A stretch of 64,000 bases of DNA, taken from Oscillospiraceae bacterium. GTDB lineage: Bacteria > Bacillota > Clostridia > Oscillospirales > Ruminococcaceae. This document shows positions 34,450 to 43,564 of the stretch, one piece after another. Each line of letters starts with the position of its first letter. The stretch's first letter is position 1. The notes beneath the pieces were generated by a model. That model did no database searches. It was not told the origin of the DNA and saw only the letters and a list, made by a program, of their open reading frames with translations. A program made the translations under genes and the position numbers. The stretch covers positions 17,560 to 81,559 of the forward strand of contig JAUNJJ010000006.1 of assembly GCA_030533325.1 (NCBI GenBank). Direction: 5' to 3'.

Positions 34450-36872
34450 ATGACAGGAATAATTTTTTCTGCAGTGACCCCGCTGAATTTATTTCTGACA
34501 GCTACTTTTATAAAAAGTTCTCTGTCTTTATAATCCCCCTCCGGAATAATAAAGGCTATACTGGAATATTCAGTATGAGGATTAATATCAACTGCCTGGG
34601 AAAACAGAACAGCCCCTTCACTGTCTGTTATATCTGCTGAAATCTGAGCAGTCATTATATTCATCGCACAGTTCGGAGCACGCGAAATGCCGAAACACAG
34701 CTTGTTAAGACATCCGGGACTTATTCTGAATGAAGCGGGACATCCGAGAACCGGTTCCTGATCCTTTCCGCCGTAAAAATACACGGCAAAGTCCGGATGC
34801 TGATGATATTCCGCCTCATAGTCCCTTCTGAAATTCTCTCTCTTTACACTGCTCTTTTCATATTTTTCAAGATAATCAAGAGCAATTTTCTTCTTCCGTT
34901 CATTTCCCTTTATTATACCCTCCGCATCAGTAAAACCTTCCGGAAATCTGCGGAAAAGTCCTGCTCCATAGTAATTTTCCTTATAAAAATTCTCAAAAAT
35001 ATAGTCACTCTGATTTACTCCGAAATTTTCACCGCCTATATTCGGCCAGGAAAGAGTTACAAACGGAACAGCCTCATATTCATCAGGATGTCTGACAGCA
35101 CAGTAATTAAAATATGTGCTCCATTCATCATATCCGAGAGTGACTATATCCGGATATTCATCTATAAGTTCACAGTACCACTTTCTGTTAATTACCTGCG
35201 GCTGATGTGAAGAGTACTGAAGCGTCGGATATCCACCTGCTTTAAGGAATTTCAGTGTTCTCATATGGCAGTAGTCGTATGAGAACAGTGATGTTATTCT
35301 GTACTTCCAGGTCGATATATCAGCAAAATAATATCCTCTGTACTTTCCGTCCTTAAAAAATACATCTTCACTTACATAATCAAGAGGACGATAGTCATCA
35401 TCTGACATGATAAATTCATCATCAAGAACTTCAAGTCTCATTGCAAGACATCTGAGATAGAAGTTCCTTGTGGAATGATCTGCAGGAAGCGCATTTCCGG
35501 CAAGAATTTCATCATCGGTTACCACTGTAAGCTTCAGACGGCCCCTGTAGTTTTCTTTCATATATACCGCCATATCATCAGGACAGCACACAACAAGTTC
35601 CTCAATAAAAGGCATAAACTCTTCTACAAAAGGCAAAGTTGCAAGAAGAGGCGCAGGTCTTGCAGAGAGATATACTATCTGCTTAATCCTGCCGTGTTCT
35701 GTTTCTGCCGGTTTTCTGCTGCTGTTTACAAGAGAAATAACATTTTCCACTGTATCGCTCCAGAGCGGCGGTTTGTAATCTTCTGCGATCTGCTTTTTCT
35801 TTAATCTGTACTTTTCCTCAGAGTTGATATACTCCTCAATTATATCAGCAAAAGCATCAGGATCATCAGGCGGAAAATACTCACAGAATTCCTTCCCTAC
35901 CTCCCTCATAACCGGAATATCCGAACAGGCAACCGGCACGCCCTTAATCAAAGCTTCTATAGTCGGCAGTCCGTAACCTTCCGTATAGGAAGGGAAGGCT
36001 ATCATAAAGGCCATACTGTAAAGTCTTGACAGAGTTGCATCACTGACGTTTGAGAACATGTATATTCCTTTGTCAAACTTAGGGTTTGATTTTATCCTGT
36101 CTGTAAGCTCCTCCATCTGCCAGCCTGTTCTTCCGACAAATACGACATCCGTATCAAGTGCTGAAAGTCTCTTCTCATATGCCTCAACAATGAGTTTATG
36201 ATTTTTACGGGGTTCGATTGTTCCGACAGTGAGGATAAATCTTCTTCCCTGAAGCTTTCGGATTATTTCCTCATCAGCCTCTTCACAATCAGATTTGTTT
36301 CCGACTGAAAAATCAGCACCGAGGTTAATTACACGCACAGGTTTCGGACGTATTCCCGTCTCTTCAAAAAGTTTCAGTACGTCCTGCTTTACAGCATTAG
36401 TATTTACTATTATGTCATCAGTATATGTCAGATGTGCTGTTATAAACTCCATAAATTTCATAAGTGTCATCGACGCCATATACTGCGGATATCTTACTGG
36501 TATCAGATCATAGATCTGAGTAATTATTCTTATATTTTTATTTTTAAGCTGCGGCAGAAGAAAACTTCTGTTCGGAAGTGTATGCCAGCAGCTGTTTATC
36601 TCAAGAAATACAGAATTTCTTTCAAACTCTTCCACTGTTATCAGTCTGTCTGTATAACATGCTCTTTTATCCTCAGTCATATTTTCAAAGCATTTCACGA
36701 GTATTGTACTGTCAATTACTCTGTAAGCATGATCCGCAGGATTATATGACAAAAGGATAAAATCAGTATTTTCTTTTTTCAGTCTTAATATTATTTCACT
36801 TACAACCCTTGATATCCCTGTAAACTGAGTCAGCATAGGTATATTGGTTATATCAATATAAATCTTTTTCAT
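34434..36872 (-). CDS. Three-part glycosyltransferase fusion (GT4 + DDD-motif domain + beta-sandwich)
   Basis: 812 residues. Residues 1-395 form a GT4/GT-B glycosyltransferase with TVGTIEPRKNH and the EGYGLPTIEAL donor-binding Glu pair (E298/E306). Residues 400-690 form a second domain with MSDDDYRPLDYV (490-493), which looks like the DxD metal site of a GT-A enzyme or a Stealth-like transferase; I cannot choose. Residues 705-812 are predicted all-beta and resemble the polymer-capping or binding domains that couple chain end to export. It probably adds two kinds of residue to the rhamnan-type polymer. It precedes the exporter genes by 47 nt. Donors unknown. Confidence 0.8.
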   Translation of the reverse strand: MKKIYIDITNIPMLTQFTGISRVVSEIILRLKKENTDFILLSYNPADHAYRVIDSTILVKCFENMTEDKRACYTDRLITVEEFERNSVFLEINSCWHTLPNRSFLLPQLKNKNIRIITQIYDLIPVRYPQYMASMTLMKFMEFITAHLTYTDDIIVNTNAVKQDVLKLFEETGIRPKPVRVINLGADFSVGNKSDCEEADEEIIRKLQGRRFILTVGTIEPRKNHKLIVEAYEKRLSALDTDVVFVGRTGWQMEELTDRIKSNPKFDKGIYMFSNVSDATLSRLYSMAFMIAFPSYTEGYGLPTIEALIKGVPVACSDIPVMREVGKEFCEYFPPDDPDAFADIIEEYINSEEKYRLKKKQIAEDYKPPLWSDTVENVISLVNSSRKPAETEHGRIKQIVYLSARPAPLLATLPFVEEFMPFIEELVVCCPDDMAVYMKENYRGRLKLTVVTDDEILAGNALPADHSTRNFYLRCLAMRLEVLDDEFIMSDDDYRPLDYVSEDVFFKDGKYRGYYFADISTWKYRITSLFSYDYCHMRTLKFLKAGGYPTLQYSSHQPQVINRKWYCELIDEYPDIVTLGYDEWSTYFNYCAVRHPDEYEAVPFVTLSWPNIGGENFGVNQSDYIFENFYKENYYGAGLFRRFPEGFTDAEGIIKGNERKKKIALDYLEKYEKSSVKRENFRRDYEAEYHQHPDFAVYFYGGKDQEPVLGCPASFRISPGCLNKLCFGISRAPNCAMNIMTAQISADITDSEGAVLFSQAVDINPHTEYSSIAFIIPEGDYKDRELFIKVAVRNKFSGVTAEKIIPVMAENE

Positions 36873-36940
36873 TAAGGATTGTCCCTGCCCCTCTGATTTA
36901 GCTTATACCCTTTTGTTGTCTTTCCCTATATTTTGTTTTT

Positions 36941-38389
36941 TTATGCAAACGGATTATATTTTATTCTTATCCCCCTGTTTATTCTGTCCTGAGAACTGCA
37001 GGCGTATGTTATCAGCTTTTCCATAAACGCTGTACGGCCTCCGGTCTTCTCTTCATTCTCCCAGAATTCATAGTCATTGTCTGAAGGAAGTATGCCGAAG
37101 AAGGTTATAAACGCCGTTTCGATAAATTCTCTCACTGAACATCCGGAATTGACAAGCGCTGTTATATCTGTTGTTTCCGACAGTCTTTCTGCGTATGAGT
37201 GAAGTGCATTTCTGCTGAATTCCATATCTTTACCGGCATTTTTCATATTGTTTTCCGTTATGTCATAAATTTTGTCATACGAATCTTTGCCCTTCCCTTC
37301 TGAACGGGGCGGGAAGTCTTCCATAAACTTTCTGAGATATTTCTGAAAATCATCCTTTATCTTTTCATATCTGAAATCCTCAAGTCTTCTGCGCTGGGCT
37401 TCTGTAATCATGCTGCGCATTTCCCTGTTGTTTACAACCTCATCTATTACCTTTGAAAGGAATACAGGATCCTTGCTGTCAACTACAACTCCGGCACCGC
37501 CTATAGTCTCCGGTACAGCACAGGCATTGTATGCAATAACCGGCACGTCAAATGTCATAGCCTCAAGAAGCGGCACACAGAATCCCTCATGTTCACTCAT
37601 GCATAAAAATACATGGGCAGTTTTGTATATGGCAAGTATCTCAGCAAATGTGATATGTCCCGGGAATATAACGTCACTTACACCAATTTCATCTATATAT
37701 GAGACAAGGTCCGGATAATACATACCGTTTACGTCGTGACTTCCGACAAGAATGAGTCTTGATGAAGGATTGACGTTTTCCTTATAATATGCAAATGCGC
37801 GGATAATATCCTCCTGTTTTTTGTTTGGTGCAATTCTTCCTACAAATATGATATTTGTTATACCGTCAGAAAGTTTCTGAACCATGTCCGGGTCAGGTTC
37901 CTGTTTATAGTCATCAAAAGGAACTATAACCGGAATAACATCTATCCGTGATTCATTATACCCCATCTTTATCATATCGCTTTTATTAAATTCAGAGTCA
38001 GCAATATATGAATCAAATTTTCCCTTCATATGACCCTTCATGTCCTCAAGACCGATGCGGCAGTTCTCAGAAGATGATATATTGTCAATTCCGAAGAATT
38101 CATACGGGGTTATGTTATGATACACCATAATCTTACGGCAGTTAAGTTCCGTAACCATGTGATTTACAGGTGAACCGTTTCCCATATGGTAGATTACAAT
38201 ATCATCTTCATTTACCTTCGGCATATTATCCAGAAGATATGCCCCCGGCTCAGTAACCTTTGCAGCTATTCCGGCAGCATAGATCTCCGTTTCAATTCCC
38301 ATATCCTCAATAACATGTTTCTTTGCTACTACGTCGTTTCCGATTGCATCCCCGAAGTTCAGTGATGCAACAACCTGATAGATTTTCAC
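36941..38389 (-). CDS. GT4 glycosyltransferase with DUF4214-like C-terminal extension
   Basis: 482 residues. GT4 domain (1-350) with IIFVGRIAPNKKQEDIIRAF and EHEGFCVPLLEAM donor-site motif. The last 70 residues (REFIETAFITFFGILPSDNDYEFW...) follow the helix pattern of DUF4214 units, the same module family as in the 1218-residue protein upstream. Starts in an ATGA overlap with the 173-residue gene. Likely transfers a (deoxy)hexose from a GDP- or UDP-sugar. The substrate is inferred from the operon only. Confidence 0.85.
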   Translation of the reverse strand: MKIYQVVASLNFGDAIGNDVVAKKHVIEDMGIETEIYAAGIAAKVTEPGAYLLDNMPKVNEDDIVIYHMGNGSPVNHMVTELNCRKIMVYHNITPYEFFGIDNISSSENCRIGLEDMKGHMKGKFDSYIADSEFNKSDMIKMGYNESRIDVIPVIVPFDDYKQEPDPDMVQKLSDGITNIIFVGRIAPNKKQEDIIRAFAYYKENVNPSSRLILVGSHDVNGMYYPDLVSYIDEIGVSDVIFPGHITFAEILAIYKTAHVFLCMSEHEGFCVPLLEAMTFDVPVIAYNACAVPETIGGAGVVVDSKDPVFLSKVIDEVVNNREMRSMITEAQRRRLEDFRYEKIKDDFQKYLRKFMEDFPPRSEGKGKDSYDKIYDITENNMKNAGKDMEFSRNALHSYAERLSETTDITALVNSGCSVREFIETAFITFFGILPSDNDYEFWENEEKTGGRTAFMEKLITYACSSQDRINRGIRIKYNPFA

Positions 38390-38907
38390 TTGTTATCTCC
38401 TCCTGATATGAGATTTTCCAGTTTTCCGGACAGTTCGTTTATGCGTTCATTCAGGGCGATAATTTCCTTCTGCTGCATTTCAATACGTCCCGAAAGTTCC
38501 ATCTCCTTTTTCTGAAACTGCATCTTAAAAAGTTCTTCTCTGTTAACATAGCTTCTTATATGAAGTGCTATTCTTGAAACTGACATATTTACGGCATTCT
38601 GAGCTGCTACAACGGGCAGAAACAGAAAAGCACATATCTTTCTTATTATTCTCTTGAAGAAAAATACAACCGGAGCAATACCCTGCTTGTATGATGTAAG
38701 CTCCTGATAGTATGAAACCTGATTTGATGCGGCAAGTACCGAAATATCATTTAAAAATGATCTTCTGTCAAAGTTTGTCTCAGCCGCACCGTATTTTTTG
38801 TCCCAGAACTCATTGAATGTTATTAAATCACAGGTCTCTCCTGACTTTGAAGTTTCCTCATACGCCTTATCAAGAAACCGCTGAATATCAGCATTGTTTT
38901 TTTCCAT
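38386..38907 (-). CDS. Unknown protein with amphipathic segment and C-terminal coiled coil
   Basis: 173 residues, not recognised. The N-terminal half is polar, followed by a hydrophobic stretch (about 78-103, VVFFFKRIIRKICAFLFLPVV) that could dip into the membrane, then a heptad-rich coiled coil (about 128-168, ...MQQKEIIALNERINELSGKLE). It overlaps the next glycosyltransferase by 4 nt. Position suggests a membrane-attachment or assembly subunit for the glycosyltransferases, or the separated coiled-coil part of a chain-length system; this is inference. Confidence 0.7.
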   Translation of the reverse strand: MEKNNADIQRFLDKAYEETSKSGETCDLITFNEFWDKKYGAAETNFDRRSFLNDISVLAASNQVSYYQELTSYKQGIAPVVFFFKRIIRKICAFLFLPVVAAQNAVNMSVSRIALHIRSYVNREELFKMQFQKKEMELSGRIEMQQKEIIALNERINELSGKLENLISGGDNK

Positions 38908-38965
38908 AAATCAATAAAACCTCTCTGAACTATACTTAGATATATTATTTACAGATTATAAAAAT

Positions 38966-41900
38966 TTAATTCTCTTCAGCACATATCATAAAACATTTTG
39001 CCTGTTTCAGAACGCTGTCGAGTCTGTATTCAAATCTGCACAATGAAGAATTGTTCGGATCATTTACAGTGATATATCCGTCATCCGTCACACCCGTAAG
39101 AACTATGTAATGGCCTCCGCTTGTAAAATATCCCTTTCTGACAAGGGCTATAACCGGTATACCGTTCTTAAGTGCATCAGTTACCTTTTCTGCAGAAGGT
39201 TCAGTCCAGTAACTATTCAGACCTGCAAGTCCGAGAAATTCTGAAACGGTACTCTCTTCAAGTCCGTATCCAAAATACTGATTGTTTCTGTAAGCCCATT
39301 CAAAAAGCATCTCCGGATCATACTGTGTTTTTCCGGTAAGGTATCTTATAACCATAGATGCACTGACTGCACCACAGCCTGAACTGTTAACTGTTTTCTT
39401 TTCTCCGCCGATTGTGCATATCACTTTGTTGTAAAGGAACTGGAAGTCAACCGGAATGTCCATCCTGACTGCACTTCCGGAGTCTCTTCTTACATTTGCA
39501 TTCTTAAATTCTGTTCCCCAGTCAGTTCCGTTGGAAGGAAAGACCAGTCCGTCGGCAACGTAAAAATTCTTTCCGCCGATATTATACCAGCCGTTTCCGA
39601 AATAGCCCTGGCTGTCAAAATAATATGTATTTCCGTCAATATTCTTTAACTCACTGCATACCTTTTTTCCGCTCTGATAGTAAAAAGTTCCGTCCGGTTC
39701 TTTCTGCCAGCCGTTAAGCATAACTTCTCCGCCTGAAATACCGAAACTTTCACACATAGATTTAAATTCATCTGAATCCGCAAGTCTGCTGAGTATCCAT
39801 GACCTTGTGTAACCTTCCCCCAGCATGGAGAGACTGTGTGAGACTTCTTCGTCAGAAGGCTGGCGGCTGCAGAATGCCTCATATGCAATTCTGATAAATT
39901 CCTCATCTGAATATTCATGATTCAGGAATTCAGTGCTCTCAGTAAAAAGACGTATTTCATCTGCAGGTGTACTCTTTCCGTTGTTTATTCTTGCAATCCA
40001 GAACTTCCAGCCGTTTTCATCAGGTTCTCTGCCAAGGATTGTATTGTATAGATGTCTGACATACTCTGAAGCGTTATTCTGCTGAATTTCCTTTGCATTG
40101 TAAAGCGGCATGCTCAGAAGATAAGGTATGACATTTCTGTGTCTTTCACATATGCCTGAAAGCTGAGAAAGCGGAAGCGGAGAATCACCTGAACCTATCT
40201 CAAGAGTTGCTGCTCTTAAACCCTTTCCTGAAACCCAGTTGCTGCATCCGCCGCCCCTGTCATCACTGTTTATAAGATAATAGCCTGTGAGTGAACCAAG
40301 ATCAGAAGCCATTTTATTACATACACTTCTGAATTCTCCGCTCTGATAATATGCCCAGTAAACACACGAGCCTGATGAATGATAGCTCACAACAGCCTGA
40401 ACGTCATTAAGTGATTCAACAAGTCCTGTCAGCGCCTTCACTTCATTTTCCGAAGCTGCCGAAGGTCCTGCATATCCCGAGCAGCTTGGTCTTTTTATCT
40501 CATTCTGTCCTGCCCAGTCAGAGTCAAAGTTTCTGTTAAGGTCCACTCCCAGCGCGTTGCACTTCCATGATCTGAGGTATGACTCAAAACTGCGGGATGT
40601 AACGCCTTCTCTCAGGTCCTGATTGTATATATTTCTTATACGCGCCTGAATTGAAGGATTCTTTATTCCGTTTATACCATACTGTGAAAGAGTTATTCCG
40701 TCAGGATTAAGCATAGGAATAATATGTATACAGTAACTGTCAAGCAGATTATTATAGGAGTTTCCGTCATAGGAACCGCTCCAGTAATTCTTAAGAAATC
40801 TCTCGGCGTTTGCCATAAGGACCTGACTTGTCATATACTCTCTTGCATGGCAGCCTGCCTGAATGACAATCTGTCTGCCGGCATCAGGAGAACCTATCAT
40901 CATATCATAAATCTGACGTCCGTCAGCTGTCGCACCGATAACGCTGATATTCACAAGAGAAGGATACTGCTGCTGAAGACCTGTAATATCTTCAACCATG
41001 CTGTTATATGAATAGAGGGCATTTGATGTGTCAACAAATGTTTTAAGATCACTCCAGTCTGTCCGGAGTGAACCCTCATTGTCAAAAAAGCAGTGAATTC
41101 CTCCAATCATCTGATTTCCGGTCAGCATAAGACCGGTCTCAGGACTGATATAGCACTTGAACCCTCCGTCGTTTCTTGACCATCCGCCAACCTTTATCTC
41201 ACCGCGTTCGATTCCGAAGTCAGCACACATACGGGTAAACTCTTCGGAAAGTCCGAATTTTCTTAAAACAGATTCACGGGTATGTCCCTTTCCAAGTGTT
41301 TCAGATACAAATTCACTTACTTCTGTATCATTTGCTTCTGTGTTTCTGAGAAGACTGAAAAGCATTCTGACATATTCTTCGTCAGAAGAATTATGGGACT
41401 TATATTCTGAACTGAAAACAATCGACTTTACAACATCAGATGCTGTCATTTTTCCGGAATTAATGTGCCCGGTCCACGTATTAAGCCCGTTTACATCGGC
41501 TCTCCTGCCAAGACAGATATTGTATATTCTCTGGACAAATTCTGTTACACCGGCATTCATATCCCTGTTTTCATTTACAGTGATAACTCCGCTGTTTATT
41601 CCCCAGAGGCTGCATTTGTTTCTGAATTCATCAGACATTACAAATCCCCTGAGTATAAATCTGCTGCTCATACCGTATCTCAGATATCTGCTCCAGTGTT
41701 CAAGTCCTGACTCTGGAACTTCGTCTCTTACAAGAACTGTTGTGTACATATCAGAAACATATTCCCTTATGCCTTCTTCATCGGAAGAGTAGGTTTTCTT
41801 TGTAAAATAGTCTTCCAGAAGCTCTGCTGCAGTTATATTTTTGTCCTGAAGAGTCCAGACAAGCATTTCCTGCTCGTATTCACCTCCAGTAAGGAAACCG

Positions 41901-42622
41901 GCAAATTTTTTTAAATCATCATGCACATATCTGCCGCTTCGCTCAATGCCATATCTGCTGCACAGTTCCATAAAATCGCTGCTGCTCTCAAGTACTCTCT
42001 GAATCTCAGCTCTTGAATACCCGGCAGCCAGTCTTCCTGTCATCTGCGCAGCAGCCTCATCATTGTACTCACTGTCAGTCATAAGTGTCCAGATCATCTG
42101 AACGAATTCTTCATCTGTTTTTTCCTTTTTATTATACTCATTACTTGAAACAATACATCTTACAACATCTGCTGCTGTCATTCTCTCTGAATCAAGATGG
42201 CCCTTCCATGTTGCAAGACCGCCTTCGTCTGCCTCTCTTTCAAGGGCAATACGATAGATTCGCTTTATAAACTCCTCTTCAGTAAATTTCTCTTCTTCGG
42301 AAGGAGGAGTTTCAACCTCACCTTCATCTGTATTTTCGTCATTTACAGATTCATCATTGTTTTCAGGTTCAGACTCTTCAGTACTTTCAGTACTTTCACC
42401 AGGCTGTTTAGCAGGCTCTGTCTGAACTGTCTCCTCTGAACTGTTCCCGGTTTCATCAGAACCCCCGTTTTGTTCTTCAGAAACCTCACTTTTTTCTTCA
42501 GATACAGCCTCTGTCTGTGAAACTTCAGTTTCAGCAGAACTGTCGTTTTCCGCTGCAAACACTGCATTTCCGTATGAAGCTGTTATAAGCAGTGCTGTAA
42601 TAAATGCTATCGTTTTTTTCAT
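38966..42622 (-). CDS. Secreted multidomain protein: DUF4214 repeats, M14 carboxypeptidase, SH3/wall-binding repeats, C39-like peptidase
   Basis: 1218 residues. Signal peptide (1-23), acidic linker (24-112), DUF4214 units (about 113-225, 280-340, 358-470), M14 zinc carboxypeptidase (about 530-840) with ligands H592, E595 (HAREY) and H748 and catalytic E808 (TLEIG), another DUF4214 pair (about 851-965), short YYFD...GW wall-binding-like repeats (about 970-1030), and a C39-like domain (about 1055-1215) with C1083 (SGCGAVS), H1171 (GGHYIVLTG) and D1188. Both peptidases look active. The gene starts in an ATGA overlap with rmd, so it is made with the polysaccharide enzymes. It may trim peptides or proteins on the cell wall where the polymer is attached. 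The substrate is unknown. Confidence 0.9.
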   Translation of the reverse strand: MKKTIAFITALLITASYGNAVFAAENDSSAETEVSQTEAVSEEKSEVSEEQNGGSDETGNSSEETVQTEPAKQPGESTESTEESEPENNDESVNDENTDEGEVETPPSEEEKFTEEEFIKRIYRIALEREADEGGLATWKGHLDSERMTAADVVRCIVSSNEYNKKEKTDEEFVQMIWTLMTDSEYNDEAAAQMTGRLAAGYSRAEIQRVLESSSDFMELCSRYGIERSGRYVHDDLKKFAGFLTGGEYEQEMLVWTLQDKNITAAELLEDYFTKKTYSSDEEGIREYVSDMYTTVLVRDEVPESGLEHWSRYLRYGMSSRFILRGFVMSDEFRNKCSLWGINSGVITVNENRDMNAGVTEFVQRIYNICLGRRADVNGLNTWTGHINSGKMTASDVVKSIVFSSEYKSHNSSDEEYVRMLFSLLRNTEANDTEVSEFVSETLGKGHTRESVLRKFGLSEEFTRMCADFGIERGEIKVGGWSRNDGGFKCYISPETGLMLTGNQMIGGIHCFFDNEGSLRTDWSDLKTFVDTSNALYSYNSMVEDITGLQQQYPSLVNISVIGATADGRQIYDMMIGSPDAGRQIVIQAGCHAREYMTSQVLMANAERFLKNYWSGSYDGNSYNNLLDSYCIHIIPMLNPDGITLSQYGINGIKNPSIQARIRNIYNQDLREGVTSRSFESYLRSWKCNALGVDLNRNFDSDWAGQNEIKRPSCSGYAGPSAASENEVKALTGLVESLNDVQAVVSYHSSGSCVYWAYYQSGEFRSVCNKMASDLGSLTGYYLINSDDRGGGCSNWVSGKGLRAATLEIGSGDSPLPLSQLSGICERHRNVIPYLLSMPLYNAKEIQQNNASEYVRHLYNTILGREPDENGWKFWIARINNGKSTPADEIRLFTESTEFLNHEYSDEEFIRIAYEAFCSRQPSDEEVSHSLSMLGEGYTRSWILSRLADSDEFKSMCESFGISGGEVMLNGWQKEPDGTFYYQSGKKVCSELKNIDGNTYYFDSQGYFGNGWYNIGGKNFYVADGLVFPSNGTDWGTEFKNANVRRDSGSAVRMDIPVDFQFLYNKVICTIGGEKKTVNSSGCGAVSASMVIRYLTGKTQYDPEMLFEWAYRNNQYFGYGLEESTVSEFLGLAGLNSYWTEPSAEKVTDALKNGIPVIALVRKGYFTSGGHYIVLTGVTDDGYITVNDPNNSSLCRFEYRLDSVLKQAKCFMICAEEN

Positions 42623-43563
42623 GATTTCTCCTTTAGTCTCCAGTATTCCATAATATCGTCTATTGTTCTGTCAATCGGTATCTGAGGACACCATCCGGTG
42701 TCTTCCTTTATTCTTGTTATATCAGCTGCAATGGAAGGTACATCACTTGGTCTCATTCGTGAGCTGTCCTGTACAACTTCTATACTTACCGATGATTTTT
42801 TCAGGATTCTGTCAAGCATGCTGCGTATGCTTTCCGCTCTGCCGCTGCCAACATTATACGTCTGTCCCGGTTTTCCGTCCTTCATAAGAGCAGAATATGC
42901 TCTTACAATATCACGCACATCGGTAAAGTCACGTTCAGCCTCAAGATTACCGACACTCAGAACCGGTTCCTTCTTTCCGAGTTCAGCCATAACAACCTGT
43001 CTGCAGAAGTCTGCAATAACAAATACATCCGACTGTCCCGGTCCGATATGGTTAAAGGCACGGACCATGATTACATTCATTCCGTATGCTCTGGCATATA
43101 TCTCTCCGAGCATTCCCTGACACGCCTTTGTAGCAGCATAAATATTTCCGGCCCGAAGAAGGGTATCTTCCTTTACCGGTATCTCCTCCGGCTTAAGATA
43201 ACCGTACTCTTCACCTGAACCTACAAGAAGAACTTCAGGAGAGTAACCTGAATTTCTTACAGCTTCAAGAACGTTGATTGTTCCCTTTATGTTTATATCA
43301 GCGGTAAGCTGAGGTTTGTCCCATGACAGCTTTACCGAACTCTGTGCTGCCAGATGGTAAATCTGATCCGGCTTTATTTTTCCAAGAAGTTCAGCAACAG
43401 CCTCTGCATCAAGAATATCAAGATTATATATTTCAGCATCCGGAGTTTCAAGGCTCTCGTGTGCAAGCTTTGTCGCATACACGCTGAAACCACATTCACA
43501 GGCAAGATGCCTTATAAGATGTCCGCCTACAAATCCGGCTGCACCGATAACAAGTGCTTTCAT
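42619..43563 (-). CDS. rmd: GDP-4-dehydro-6-deoxy-D-mannose reductase
   Basis: 314 residues from the ATG at 43563, 1 nt after the upstream stop; an in-frame start at 43587 lies inside that gene. Extended SDR fold: NAD(P) motif GAAGFVGGHL, YHLAAQSSV, catalytic YAATK (YxxxK) and RAFNHIGPGQ, all typical of RMD. It reduces the product of Gmd to GDP-D-rhamnose. gmd and manC in the same operon supply its substrate, which makes this specific call more likely than a generic epimerase. Confidence 0.85.
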   Translation of the reverse strand: MKALVIGAAGFVGGHLIRHLACECGFSVYATKLAHESLETPDAEIYNLDILDAEAVAELLGKIKPDQIYHLAAQSSVKLSWDKPQLTADINIKGTINVLEAVRNSGYSPEVLLVGSGEEYGYLKPEEIPVKEDTLLRAGNIYAATKACQGMLGEIYARAYGMNVIMVRAFNHIGPGQSDVFVIADFCRQVVMAELGKKEPVLSVGNLEAERDFTDVRDIVRAYSALMKDGKPGQTYNVGSGRAESIRSMLDRILKKSSVSIEVVQDSSRMRPSDVPSIAADITRIKEDTGWCPQIPIDRTIDDIMEYWRLKEKS

Positions 43564-43564
43564 T

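Noticed and set aside
41157..41792. 211-residue plus-strand frame opposite the DUF4214 region
   Set aside because: Antisense to a confident multidomain protein; no promoter or ribosome site.
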